A model generated the notes under the pieces. It was not told the origin of the DNA and made no database searches. It saw only the letters and a list, made by a program, of their open reading frames with translations. This document shows positions 11,801 through 21,423 of a stretch of DNA of 64,000 bases, one piece after another. Numbering within the stretch: the stretch's first letter is position 1; each line of letters begins with the position of its first letter. The position numbers were made by a program, and so were the translations under genes. Source of the stretch: Symbiodinium natans (taxonomy: Eukaryota > Sar > Dinophyceae > Suessiales > Symbiodiniaceae); assembly GCA_905221605.1 (NCBI GenBank), contig CAJNDS010001013.1:64001-128000 (forward strand), written 5' to 3'.

Positions 11801-11872
11801 TTAGGGTTTGTTGGATCGTGAGGCCTTGTTCTTCTCCTGGCAGCCCGGCCGCTGCAGGAGGAAGAGCCAGTC
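11801..11872 (-). CDS. Methyltransferase exon 11 (terminal)
   Basis: Acceptor CCCAG|GACTGG at the right edge; reads DWLFLLQRPGCQEKNKAS and then SNKP-stop. The stop codon TAA is part of a CCCTAAA unit of the adjoining array. The coding part could instead end at a further undetected splice. Confidence 0.8.
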   Translation of the reverse strand, partial: DWLFLLQRPGCQEKNKASRSNKP

Positions 11873-14800
11873 CTGGGCGGCGGGGCTTTTTAGAGTTTAG
11901 GGTGTAGGGTGGAGGGTTTAGGGTTTATAGGGTTTAGGGTTTAGGGTTTAGGGTTTAGGAAGACCGGGATGAACTGTCAAGGGGGGAGAGCGCAAGAAAT
12001 ATTGCTGTTGAAGGCCCTCCCCCATATTTGGGTTGGAAGTATCACAACTTAGGCTACACGTCCCTAAACAACCCTAAACCCCCAAAAAAACCCTTAACCT
12101 TTAAACCCTAAACCCTAAACCCTAAACCCTAAACCCTAAACCCTAAACCCTAAACCCTAAACCCTAAACCCTAAACCCTAAACCCCAAACCCTGACCCTC
12201 TAAACCACTCCCGTGGCTGCTGGTGGAGCAAAGTGTCCCAGGGCAGTGGCGAGTCCCGAAGCCTCGGGGGCACCTGGGGAGGGGTACAGGGTTTAGGGTT
12301 TAGGGCTTAGGGTTTTAGGGTTTAGGGTTTAGGGTGTAGGGTTTAGGGCTTAGGGCTTAGGGTTTTGTAGGGTTTAGGGCTTAGGGTTTAGGGTTTAGGG
12401 TTTAGGGTTTAGGGTTTAGGGTTTAGGGCTGACGGTTCAGGGTCATTTAGGGCTAGGGCAACTAGTTTTCGGCTCCAGGGATAGCCATGCATCATGGTTC
12501 GGGAGCCCCTAGCGGACCTGGCAGTCCGAAGACAACCCCAGCTCCGATCTCCAGTTGTACTCCACGCGCTCGCACGCCTCCACCTGTGGGGGGACACTAA
12601 ACTTCTTCCGCTGCTTTCGGTTGAGATTTGGGCTTCAGGCTTCAGGGTTTAGGTGTACAAAACCACTTCAACGGATGAAACAACAGGGTGACATGTCATG
12701 TCATGGGCGGGGTGCGTTCACTACATGCATGTAAGTGGTGCCGAATGTGCATGTATGTATGTCTGTGTGTGTTTCTATGTATGTATGTATGTATGTATGT
12801 ACGTACGTATGTATATGTGTATGTGTATGTGTATGTATGTATGTATGTAAACCCAGGTGCATCAAAATGTGCATGTACATGTACATATACATATAGACAT
12901 ACAGAGATTAAGCCTGTGCAAAAAACACAAATGTATTAAACAAGAAACCTGAACGCAGAAAGACACAGCTGTGAATTTATTTAGGTCATTGGAACTTATA
13001 AGTATACAGTTTAGACGGGTACAAGAATCCCGCAATACACTTATGTAAACACGTCAAACATACGAATGTGTAAAAAGATTAGACATAAACATCTAGAAAT
13101 TACATACATGTGTATCCACATGTATACATAAAACATGCATGTGAGACGTCTATGTGTGATCACATGCTGAATGATTCTACGAACTCTGTATGCCTACACA
13201 AACACTCACATGCGTACATACTTACTTGCATTACCGGACAATAACTACGTTGCATCACACTGCAATACATTGCAGTAAAGTACATACACTGACGCACACA
13301 CATACATACATACATACATACATACATACATACATACATACATACATACATACATACATACACACATACACACACACACATACATACATACATACATACA
13401 TACATACATACATACATACATACATACATACATACATACATGAACGAGTATGCGCGTGTGTGTATACACACATATATATATATATATGTGTGTGTGTGTG
13501 GGTGTGTGTAGATGTAGACATGTACAGACGCGTAGATGCATATACTAACACATGTATGTGTCTACGTAGCGGCGGCACCTGCCTGGAGTGGGAGACGTTC
13601 ACTGCACCCTAAACCCCAACCCTAAACCCTAAACCCCAACCCTAAACCCTAAACCCCAAACCCTAAACCCTAAACCCTAAACCCTAAACCCTAGACCCTA
13701 AACCCCATACCCCAAACCCCAAACCCTAAACCCTTGCGCCTCCAGGCCAACCTTGGCCGCCAGGTGCCGGAACTCTGGCTCCAGGTAGTGCTTTGTTCGG
13801 ACGCCAGACCTGGGGGGGTTTGGGGTTTAGGGTTTAGGGTTTAGGGGTGGATATGGGAGCCCTGAAAACATTGAAGTTGCTAGGTTCTATGTCTATGGTG
13901 ACAAAATGTTCCAAACCGACCCCAGTAAACCTTCTAAACCCCGAACCCTTCAAGAAAAAATGCAAAAACCCTGAACCCTAAACCCTAAACCCTAAACCCT
14001 AAACCCTAAACCCTAAACCCTAAACCCTAAACCCTAAACCCTAAACCCTAAACCCTAAACCCCAAGAGGACCTCCGGAGGATGCCCTTCAAGAGGTCCGC
14101 TCCCTCAGTTCGGGTCGGCTTCGCGCCACCGGTGCCCACGGTGTAGGGGCCTTCGTACTTCTCCTTCAAGAGAGCAGGGGTTTAGGGTTTAGGGTTTAGG
14201 GTTTAGGGTTTAGGGTTTAGGGTTTAGGGTTTAGGGTTCAGGAGAGCAGGGGGCCTTTATGGGAAGATCTGGATAGTTCTGAGGATTTAGGGTTTAGGGT
14301 TTAGGGTTGGAGTCCCTGGGAAGAGAGCAGAGGGCTTTAATTAGAGGCCTGTGGGATTTAGGGGGTTTTAGGATTTAAGGGTGTTAGGGCTTCAACCCAG
14401 AAACTCCAATACCACTTAGCTAAGGAATATTCCTTAAACCAAAATAAAAGGAACCCTCTTAGATGTTTTAACGATAATCTTCCGTAACTAAGGAGTATCC
14501 CTGGGAAGAGAGCAGGGCGCCTCTAGAGGCCGGTAGGGCTTTATGGGTTTTAGGGCTTCAGGGGGCTGTTTAGGCTTTAGGGCTTTGAGGGTTGGGGGGC
14601 CTTGGGGTTTTAGCACTTAGGGCTTTTGGGGGCCTAGGGTTTCTAGGTCTAAGAGTTTTGGGGCTTAGGTTTAGTAGGGTAGAGTGAGAAGAGTAGCTAT
14701 CTGGGCATGTCCTGTAACAGGGATCTCTTGTTCATGTTCACCCCCCCACAGATCAAGCAACCACAAAGGGTACCCCTGTTTCACGAAACCTCGGTGAAAA

Positions 14801-16071
14801 ACAACGGGACTGCGCGCACACACAGCCCTATAGGGTTGACTTCGAACCCTCAGAACTAAACAGATCTTCCCATGTAGGTTAGCGAATATTCCGATCTTTT
14901 CGCCGCACAGGGGTGACTACGGGTAGGGGGGTCCAGTTAGGGTTTGCGGTTTTAAGGGGCTTAGGAGATGTAGGGTTTAGGGGGTTTTGGGGCATACACT
15001 GGGCGTACACGCGACCCCACCCCCAGTGACGATTATACTATTGACTATGAGGGCATAATCATTGTATAGGTATTGCCGGTATTTCCTTCCTTATAGATAA
15101 GTGGCCAATTCGAAAAAGACTGTGCACCCTGAACATCTGAGGATCCTCGTCGCAGCGCATGTTGACATACATGGCGCTCTCCCAAGCCGGCACGATGCAC
15201 AGCACGCGGCCCCCGGGGGACACGGAGCGGTAGGCGTTGAGCAGCATCCGCTGGTGCAGGGTTGGGTCGCCAGGCGCGATGAGCACCTCAGGCTCGTGTG
15301 CACTTGCCAGCTTGCGTCGTATTGGGGGGTGGGTGGTTCTTCTAAGATCCGAGGCGACAGTCTCATGGTTTTTTTTCATACGGGAATCCAACTGTTCCAG
15401 GACGACCTAAAATCTAGTGTCTCGGCAATGTAAGCGTGATGTCGTCCGCCAGAAGGTATGGGATGGCTCCATTTCAGGGGTTCCCTCTTAGAATTCGGGA
15501 ATTAGGTACCTCGTTCCCCCCCCCCCCCCCCCCCCCCTGTGACCTTGAAGGGATTATGTAAGGGCCCGAACTCCCGATTTCCCCGAGAAACATGAGCAAG
15601 GTGACGTTGGCGAGAACTGCGAAGTTGTACGACTCCATCTCGGAAAGGTGGCCAAACTGCCCGGGCGGCTCGAGGCGATACCAAACCTGGGACAAATCCC
15701 GGACGGAGACCTGAGCATTGGGGCAGCTCCATATACTTGTAGGGTTTAGGGTTTAGGGTTTAGGGTTAGGGTTTAGGGTTTTTCTGTGCCCTAAAACTGA
15801 ACTCGCAATTCAGGCGTATAAAAAAGAATCCCCGAAGGGGACCATACTTACTCAGCCAACAGCAACAAGGCACCCTAGATGTGGAAATGCTAGAGTACCA
15901 CTCCGCATCCAGCCCACAACCCTATACATACCTTGCCTTAAGCTTATCTCAAAAACCCTCAAAAACCCTCAAAAACCCTCAAAAACCCTCAAAAACCCAC
16001 ACCCCTGAGTCGCCAAAAAAAAAGCAGCTTTCGATGGCTTATTTAGGGATCAGAGCCTCACAGGAATCGCG

Positions 16072-16103
<32 letters not shown>

Positions 16104-19100
16104 ACCCTAAACCCTAAACCCTAAACCCTACACCCTAAACCCTCAACCCTAAACCCCAGCTTGACCGCAGCTGGATGGCCTGCACATTGGAAATGCGAAG
16201 TGTCTTCACCTGGTAGCACCGGCAAGTGACTGGGACTTAGGGGTTAGGGGTATAGGGCTTCGGGTTTTTGACCCTAACTGTTACAACCCTCCAAAGCCTT
16301 TGCCAGGCTAAGCAGAAAATCCTGAAGTTTCGGGGCTCGGGGCTTCCCAGCTCGGGGACTCAGGAACCCTCACCAGCCCCTCAAAGCAGCCCGTCGCGCC
16401 CGAAGAATGCTCGACCCCTCAAGCCACATACGATTTGGGCTCAAAGTCTACGTAGGGCTTAGGGCTTGAAACCCATACATCTCCATATATATATATATAT
16501 ACATTATATACATTATATATATATACGTAGATAAGCAACAAACAGATGAACATGATATTTGTTTTTGTTTAACCATACTTGAAACATCTGTATTCGTGTA
16601 TATGTAGATAAACAGATATACAATATACACAATATGCACTCACTACCCCAACCGCGAAGCCCTATAAAGCACCAGAAACCCTTTTCATAAATCCGAAAGC
16701 CCAAACACTAAACCCCAACAATCCGAAACCCCAAACACAAGCCCTGCTTCAGAGCCTCCTTCTGTGCTAAGGCCACCAGCTTGGGGCTCAGGTCGTAGGC
16801 GACCACCTGCCGCGAAAGGGGGTTTCTGAACATGGGGGGTACCTTATTGGGTCCTTATTGAAAGGGAATCCTGCTATTTGGGGGTTAGGGGTCCCTGAGT
16901 TTGCCTGCCCCCCTCCCCGACCCCCCCCCCCCTCCCCCCTGCCACCCCTCTTCGAGTCTAAGGACTCAAGTGCCAGGGAATAACGTGCGGGGCACCCGTT
17001 CGGGGGGAGCCTCTGTGACGAAGGGCCTCGACCTTAGGGTTTTCCAAATACACCAAATACCCCAGGGCCTAAGAGTGCTTTCATGGGGGGGTGTTTAGGG
17101 TATCTAAATGTACTTGGCGAGTCTAGGTATGGTTTGGGGCTTCGCCTTTGTGTAATCGCGAAGGCTGCCAGTCATGCACATGCACGGCCTGGGAAAGGCA
17201 GTCAGTCGTGAGGGACATGCTTCAGTACCAGATCAAGCCCTGAACCCTGAACCCTAAACATCCCTATCCACAAGCCGCCAAGCCCCCCCCCCCTTTAGGG
17301 TTTAGGGTTTAGGCGTGGGTCGCCCGGCCTGCTGGAAATGCTTGGCAAGCTTGTGCAGGTACCTTAGCCAGGCTTCCAAGACCAAAACTCCAGCCTGCCC
17401 TACATCTAAGCCCGTTCGCTCGCTTCCCCGTTGTGTTCTATAGAACTATCCTACTCTGCAAGCATTAACGCTCTACTAAGCGCTAAGCCCCCCCCCCCCC
17501 CATACTTTGCGAGGAACACAAGCAGGGTTTGTGGCCCTTTCGTAAAAACCTGGTATCGACAAGCAAGGTTTTAGGCAGACATAACCTGAAACCCCCTATC
17601 TCTTGGGCGCCCAGGTCTTGTCTTTATTCTCTACCGTGTCCTTCGCATCCAACCAAACCTCAGGGGATCCTATGGCACCCCAACCACTAAACCCGAAACC
17701 CTGAAACCAACCAACCCTAAACCCTAAACCCCAAGCCCCAAGCCCTAAGCCCTAAACCCTAAACCCTAAACCCCAACCCCCAAAACCAAACACCTCTGCA
17801 TCCTCGGTGCTTCCCGGCGCCGCAGCCGAGATCTATACAGCGGCCCTCGTTGCCCTCCTTTCCCTCCAAACGCCGGGCGCAGTCCTGGTTCTCCAAAATT
17901 GGTCTAGGCTTAGGGCTTAGGGTTTAGGATTTAGGGTTACCCAGGGACTCCAATACCCCTTAGCTAGGGAATATTCCTTTGAGCCTTATAAGGAACCCTA
18001 GTATACTTCAAGGAAAATTCCTTAATTAAGGGGTATTGGAGTCTCTGCACAGAGGTTTTCTAACCTTCCTCAACAAAGGCCCCCATTCTACTACAGTTTG
18101 GGATGTTCCCCCTTGTACTAATAGGGAGTATGGTACTCCCTATTATAGTCCCTACTAGGGACTGTTAGTATAAAGGGAACATCCCAAACTACAGTCCTCT
18201 AAGTATACCCATCATGTCCTACTTTGGAGGTGTCTTGGAGCATTGCGATTTTAGAGCTTTCGGTTGTGAAGCAGTGTTGCATATCTCTGTGTGTGTCATG
18301 TGCAACCACTCTTGGACAAGCTGCATAGACGATGCTCCGTAGGGCCCCGCAAAGCATCAAACCTAAACCATAAACTCGAAATCATGACATCCAACGCCAC
18401 CCAAACACTAGAACCACTAAAGCCTGAACCCTAAAATCTAGAACAAGAAAAAAGGACAAAACCTTGGAAGCCCCTGAGCCTTTCCGTCAATCCGACAAGG
18501 AACGGCTCACCACTTATAAGTTGAGATATTTAAGTAGTTCTTTCAAATAGGGCCCCCCTTTGAAGGTCCTTGTCATGAGGGTGCTATAGGGGACCCAAAA
18601 GGGGGTCCTGATTTTGAGAACTACCCACATGGACGAGGGACCCCTAGAAGGGACCCTTAACCTTACTCCCCTTTTCTAGACCCTAAACATACCTGATAGA
18701 GTCCCTTTTTACCCAAGTACCCAGACAACCCCCAAATTCCCCCTAAGGTCGCTGAAAAGGGGTCCCTCCTTTAGTCCCTTGCCCCAAACCCTAAACCGTT
18801 TAGGGCTTAGGGTTTCGGGCCCCCCCCCCCCCCCCCCCCCCTAGAAGATGAACCCCCAGGATGCCCCCACAAACTCGTCAGGCTGAAGAGCTTTAGACGC
18901 CAAGCCCTTCATCGGGGAAACCCAAAACCGTACTTTGCTTTAGAACCTGGAAAGTAGTATATACTTCTTAGGTAGAAGTAGCTATACTATATAGTAGGAA
19001 CCCAGAACCCAAAAAAAGTATTGAAGTATCGTACTCCGAAACCCAGACCCAAGAGTACGCTGGAAAAAAAACAGGGTGCCCTTTTTGGTTGAAAGGCCTT

Positions 19101-19364
19101 AAAAGGGAACCTAAGCCCTAAAGAAAAGGGGAAGAAGTGCCCACTCCGGGTCCTAGAAGCCCTAAACCCTAAACCATACACCCCCGAACCCTAAACCCTA
19201 AACCCTAAACCCTACACCCCTAAACCCGAGACCCTAGACCCTAAAACCCTAACCCTAAAACCCTAAACCCCACACTCCCGCCTCGATGGTCTGGGAGATG
19301 ATGCCCGTCTTGTCCTCGTCGATGGTGGAGAAGATGTTGTCGTCGTAGTTTTGGGCCTTCATAT
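11801..19364 (-). CDS. SAM-dependent methyltransferase (11 exons)
   Basis: Class I S-adenosylmethionine methyltransferase of unknown substrate. Splicing the minus-strand islands in order gives an N-terminal YDDNIFSTIDEDKTG region, the SAM-binding motif I DLGCGAG, then YLHKLAKHFQQ followed by VVAYDLSP (acidic residue of motif II). Next come a motif-IV-like FAVLANVLIAPGDP and the AYRSVSPGGRVLCIVPAWES segment (post-motif III). The C-terminal part reads RTKHYLEPEFRHLAAKVGLE, VERVEYNW-like VEACERVEYNW and PRDWLFLLQRP. Each junction keeps frame with an AG acceptor; donors are GT, GC and GA. The order of motifs and the closing 'DWL' segment are typical of algal methyltransferase-like proteins. About 275 codons. 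The stop TAA at 11801-11803 falls in a telomeric CCCTAAA unit. The start is uncertain: the first recognised ATG is at 19362. Confidence 0.88.
12211..12273 (-). CDS. Methyltransferase exon 10
   Basis: Acceptor CCCAG|GTGCCC. Reads VPPRLRDSPLPWDTLLHQQP then R, with a GA donor (GAGTGG) matching the first two bases of exon 11. CCCTAAA repeats lie on its left and TTTAGGG repeats on its right. Confidence 0.8.
12518..12583 (-). CDS. Methyltransferase exon 9
   Basis: Acceptor CCACAG|GTGGAG. Reads VEACERVEYNWRSELGLSSD then CQ, matching the 'v.RVEYpW' segment common near the C-terminus of this family. Donor GTCCGC. Confidence 0.85.
12740..13540. repeat. CATA/TATG tetranucleotide microsatellites
   Basis: (TATG)n at about 12750-12850, unique AT-rich spacer at 12890-13290, then (CATA)n at 13299-13441 with a short cacacac interruption, and (TA)n/(GT)n at 13470-13505. 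The two tetranucleotide tracts are complementary, so the ~700 bp between them could be looped. The long Tyr-Ile-His or Cys-Met-Tyr frames here are repeat artefacts. Confidence 0.92.
13740..13809 (-). CDS. Methyltransferase exon 8
   Basis: Acceptor CCCAG|GTCTGG in phase with exon 7. Reads SGVRTKHYLEPEFRHLAAKV then GLE, the family's C-terminal 'TKHYL..EL..La..aGL' segment. Donor GCGCAA (GC type). Confidence 0.9.
14072..14163 (-). CDS. Methyltransferase exon 7
   Basis: Acceptor TGAAG|GAGAAG. Reads EKYEGPYTVGTGGAKPTRTE then GADLLKGILRR. Donor GTCCTC shares GTC with the start of exon 8. CCCTAAA array on the left, TTTAGGG array on the right. Confidence 0.85.
14280..15148. other. Methyltransferase intron 6 with a family-F element
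   Basis: TTTAGGG repeats (14280-14310), a family-F TIR element (14397-14505: CCAATACCACTTAGCTAAGGAATATTCC ... taaggagtatccctggg, given here in parts), further TTTAGGG-like units, and unique spacer without recognisable coding. The intron runs 14164-15148. Confidence 0.7.
15149..15286 (-). CDS. Methyltransferase exon 6
   Basis: Reads VLIAPGDPTLHQRMLLNAYR, SVSPGGRVLCIVPAWESAMY and VNMRCD. It carries the 'a.r.l.pGGrll.vvP..ES' strand of class I methyltransferases. Acceptor CCTGAG|GTGCTC. The GA donor (GAGGAT) shares GAG with exon 7. A plus-strand frame of 110 codons over this exon is an antisense shadow. Confidence 0.92.
15606..15710 (-). CDS. Methyltransferase exon 5
   Basis: Acceptor GCTCAG|GTCTCC. 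Reads VSVRDLSQVWYRLEPPGQFG, HLSEMESYNFAVLAN. Joined to exon 6 it gives FAVLANVLIAPGD, the expected 'fD.vv..NVLi' strand. Donor GTCACC. A 20-base poly-C tract (15517-15537) lies just downstream. Confidence 0.88.
16076..16103. repeat. Poly-C tract
   Basis: A run of about 27 C directly followed by CCCTAAA repeats. Similar C or G runs occur at 15517, 18819, 20837, 22090, 26815-26880, 29919, 30939-30998, 31083 and 42059, often against telomeric arrays. Confidence 0.9.
16750..16806 (-). CDS. Methyltransferase exon 4
   Basis: Acceptor CGGCAG|GTGGTC. Reads VVAYDLSPKLVALAQKE(ALKQ), where D of AYDLSP is the acidic ribose-binding residue of motif II. The 3' edge is uncertain by a few codons. A family-B element begins just to the right (16822). 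Confidence 0.9.
16822..16905. mobile_element. Family-B TIR element (GGGGGTTT...)
   Basis: Starts gggggtttctgaacatgggg and continues ggtaccttattgggtccttattg and atcctgctatttgggggt, the body shared with copies at 22982, 27010, 37074, 48390 and 48833. The right end is diverged. Confidence 0.6.
17329..17362 (-). CDS. Methyltransferase exon 3 (34 bp)
   Basis: Micro-exon reading YLHKLAKHFQQ. With exon 2 (…DLGCGAG) and exon 4 (VVAYDLSP…) it rebuilds the classic motif I to motif II stretch with correct spacing. Acceptor CTAAG|GTACCT, donor GCCGGG. Confidence 0.88.
17814..17884 (-). CDS. Methyltransferase exon 2 (motif I)
   Basis: Acceptor ACCAG|GACTGC. Reads DCARRLEGKEGNEGRCIDLG then CGAG. DLGCGAG is the glycine-rich SAM-binding loop. 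GA donor (GAAGCA). Confidence 0.92.
17941..18052. mobile_element. Family-F TIR element
   Basis: Left arm ccagggactccaatacccct, right arm aggggtattggagtctctg, with AT-rich gaatattcc/ggaaaattcc inner arms. About 110 bp, non-coding. It lies in methyltransferase intron 1. Confidence 0.85.
18098..18196. mobile_element. Family-D TIR element
   Basis: tttgGGATGTTCCC...GGGAACATCCCaaac arms, with inner actaatagggag/gtccctactagggactgttagta. A second copy at 49950-50050 has the same arms and core. Confidence 0.85.
18575..18790. mobile_element. Diverged TIR element(s), GGGTCC-rich
   Basis: Several GGGACCC/GGGTCCC arms and a closing ggggtccctcctttagtcccttg, which resembles elements at 28570-28680 and 35225-35352 (ggggtccctccgctagtcccttgat). 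Boundaries are approximate. Confidence 0.5.
19045..19157. mobile_element. Family-G TIR element
   Basis: Body aaaacagggtgccctttttggttgaaagg (in parts) with the end cactccgggtcctag. Similar copies at 42147-42240 and 48508-48615 carry ctaggaaaaaa...cctttttgg...tcctag. Confidence 0.65.
19282..19364 (-). CDS. Methyltransferase exon 1 (first recognised)
   Basis: Reads MKAQNYDDNIFSTIDEDKTG then IISQTIE. A 'NYDd.iF......tG.i...iE' segment ahead of motif I fits this methyltransferase type. Possible start ATG at 19362-19360, or an acceptor CCGCAG at the right edge. Donor GCGGGA. CCCTAAA on the left, TTTAGGG on the right. Confidence 0.7.
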
Positions 19365-19754
19365 CTGCGGGGCCGAATGGGTTTAGGGCCTAGGGTTTAT
19401 AGGGTTATAGGGTTATAGGGTTTAGGGTTTAGGGTTTAGGGTGAGAGACAGGATCGCGCAGAGGAGGCCCTGAACTCCTAAATTCTCAAGCTGGGCTCCA
19501 GTCCTGGCCAGCTCAAAAAGCCCGGAAACTGATGAAGCACAACTCGGTTTAGGGTTTAGGGTTTAGGGTTTTAGGGTTTAGGGTTTAGGGTCTCAACAAG
19601 AGGGCTACTACATAGAATATAACATGGCCTTGCCATGGGTAACTAATGTCAGTTCCTTAGCAAGAGCTCAACAAAGCTAGCACCAAACGCCAAATCCAAA
19701 CTGCACCCTCGCTCCAGGGTCTGATGGTTCGTTCTGTTTGAGGAGGCCCCATCG

Positions 19755-19866
19755 CTTGGTAGCCCAGTAACCATGTTATCATAAGGGTACCCTTTTTGGG
19801 GCTGGTCACGTTGCAAGGGAAACTTGAACCCAAAAAAATGGTATAGGGTACCACTGGGCTACCAAA
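19755..19866. mobile_element. Family-C TIR element (CTTGGTAGCCCAG)
   Basis: Terminal arms CTTGGTAGCCCAG and CTGGGCTACCAA(A), with the body gggtaccctttttggggctggt shared with copies at 37402-37515 and 47145-47256. About 111 bp and non-coding. Confidence 0.9.
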
Positions 19867-19919
19867 CTTTTTAGAAAGCCAAAGCTTAAAACCCTAAACC
19901 CTGAACCCGACACCTTCAG

Positions 19920-20160
19920 ATCTCTGCCTGTGCAGAGTGCTTCAGCTTTTTGCTTGGTCCCTTCGGAGGATTTTGCGAGCTTCCTTCAATGTTACCGCCG
20001 GTCAGGCGCTGTGGTGGGTACGGTATATGTGACAGCTCAGAGATTTCTGCCAGGTTCTTAACGCAGGAGGAACGAATCTCTACATCAGGAGGCAGAAACA
20101 TTCTGACCCACGTTGTAACTCCCCCACCCGACCTGGTGGTGGCCTGCTGATTCCTGAACC
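19920..20160 (-). other. Unassigned open island downstream of the ATPase exons
   Basis: The minus frame is open for about 80 codons (GGGVTTWVRMFLPPDVEIRS, later PQRLTGGNIEGS). TGGN resembles the TGDN motif of P-type ATPases with D replaced by G, but the residues after it do not follow the family. The overlapping plus frame is also open. I do not assign it. Confidence 0.3.
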
Positions 20161-20324
20161 CCGAACCCTCCAAACCCTAAACCCCAAAACCCAAAACCCT
20201 AAACCCTCAACCCCAAACCCTAAACCCTAAACCCTACTTCCTAACCCCAAACCCTAAACCCTCAACCCCAAACCCTACACCCTAAGCCCCAACCCCTAAA
20301 CCCTAAACCCTAAAGCCTAAAAAC

Positions 20325-20837
20325 CTGGTGGCCTGCTGGTTCCAGTATTGCAGCGGCTGCTTCTCCATCGATCGGGTCATCGGCCGATGTGCGGGCCGAT
20401 GCCTTTAAGGGCTTCGGGTGTAGGGGGTTTAGGGCTTAGGGTTTAGGGTTTAGGGCTAGGGTTTAGGGCTTAGGGTTTAGGGCTAGGGTTTAGGGTTTAG
20501 GCTTCGGAAGTCTGTGCAAAGTACGAGTAGGGTACCTTTTTTGGGTCCCTACATGACTGTCTTCTGCACCCTCCTTAAAGCTAAGCGTCTTTCATCCTCG
20601 TCATGAGCAGCAAAGCTAACCCCAAAAGCAAACGTCCCCTGACACAACCAGAAATCAGCCAAGAACTACAAGCTATGACCGGGGCAATCCTAGTTTCGCT
20701 TGACCTGGATCCCCAAAATATGCAAAAAATATCCCCTAACTCACTAATTAATATTCATTGACCAGTACTTCACATACTTTGGGGGTTTAGGGTTCAGGGC
20801 ATGGGGTTTGGGGTTTAGGACTCAGGGCCCAAGCCCG

Positions 20838-20870
<33 letters not shown>

Positions 20871-21130
20871 ACGCCCCCCGCCTAGCGTTTATAGTGTGGA
20901 GGACAGACAAGGAGGGGAGGGGCTGCGGATCTTGGGTTGAGGGCTTGGTTGAGGGTTGGTTTAGGGTTTAGGGTTCAAATTTAGGGTTGAGGGTTTTGAT
21001 GTAAGTGTAAAGGCCATCGGCTGCAGCTTTGGCTTTGGCTGGACTACTGACAAGTTCCATGCTCCGGTGTACCGACTCAGGGCGGGAGAACCGAACAAAA
21101 GCCACTTCAACCACACAGGTTTACTTGGCT
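20325..21130. other. Possible ATPase islands and repeats
   Basis: Unique islands at 20330-20410 (minus MTRSMEKQPLQYWNQQ, which weakly resembles the P5 'Re.vE.dL.FlG' segment) and 21008-21123 (several open frames) lie among CCCTAAA/TTTAGGG repeats, a 32-base poly-C run (20837-20868) and unique spacer. Assignment to the ATPase is only a guess from order. Confidence 0.3.
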
Positions 21131-21233
21131 GACTTCTGAACCCCTCCTAAAAGTGTAACTCTTGGGCTCCTTATTGTAGTTTCTACGAAAACCCAAAAAG
21201 GTCAAAGTCTTAAACAAAAAAATTGAAAGCCGA
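21124..21233. mobile_element. Family-A introner-like element
   Basis: Begins CTTGGCTGACTTCTGAACCC and continues ctcctaaaagtgtaactcttgggctcc, ttattgtagtttctac and gaaaacccaaaaaggtcaaag. Its right end (gaaagccgag) is diverged from the AAAGCCAAG end of other copies. It abuts an open island at its left edge, as an intron would. Confidence 0.85.
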
Positions 21234-21365
21234 GACCTCAACCTTCAACTCCAAAGGCCCAAACCGCCTACGCTTCTAACTCCCCGAAGCCCCTAACTCC
21301 CCGAAGCCCCTAAACCCCTAAACCCTGAATCCTAAACCCTAAACCCTAAACCCCTAAGCCGCCCA

Positions 21366-21423
21366 AGATGCGCCGGAGTCGAGGAAGGGCGGCGTATGGA
21401 CGCAGCACTAGCTGGGTGAGACC
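21366..21423 (-). CDS. P5 ATPase exon, nucleotide-binding domain (tentative)
   Basis: The frame GSHPASAASIRRPSSTPAHL resembles the family segment 'kGsPE.ia.lc.P..vP..y', including the Gly and Pro positions. Acceptor CTCAG|GG. The right order relative to other exons supports it. A GGGCTTA-variant telomeric array follows immediately on its right (21437-21590). Confidence 0.5.

Noticed and set aside
13299-13441. CRISPR-like or spaced repeat array
   Set aside because: The telomeric, CATA and minisatellite arrays have no unique spacers of constant length, and the DNA is eukaryotic.
12740-13540. Complementary TATG/CATA tracts as an inverted transposon
   Set aside because: They are simple microsatellites without other matching sequence at their edges.
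15101-15433. Plus-strand 110-codon frame
   Set aside because: It is antisense to methyltransferase exon 6, whose minus frame carries recognised motifs.
19282-19364. EF-hand calcium-binding loop (DEDKTGIISQTIE)
   Set aside because: The acidic closing residue falls at position 13 instead of 12, and the segment fits the methyltransferase N-region, with splice sites that join DLGCGAG in frame.
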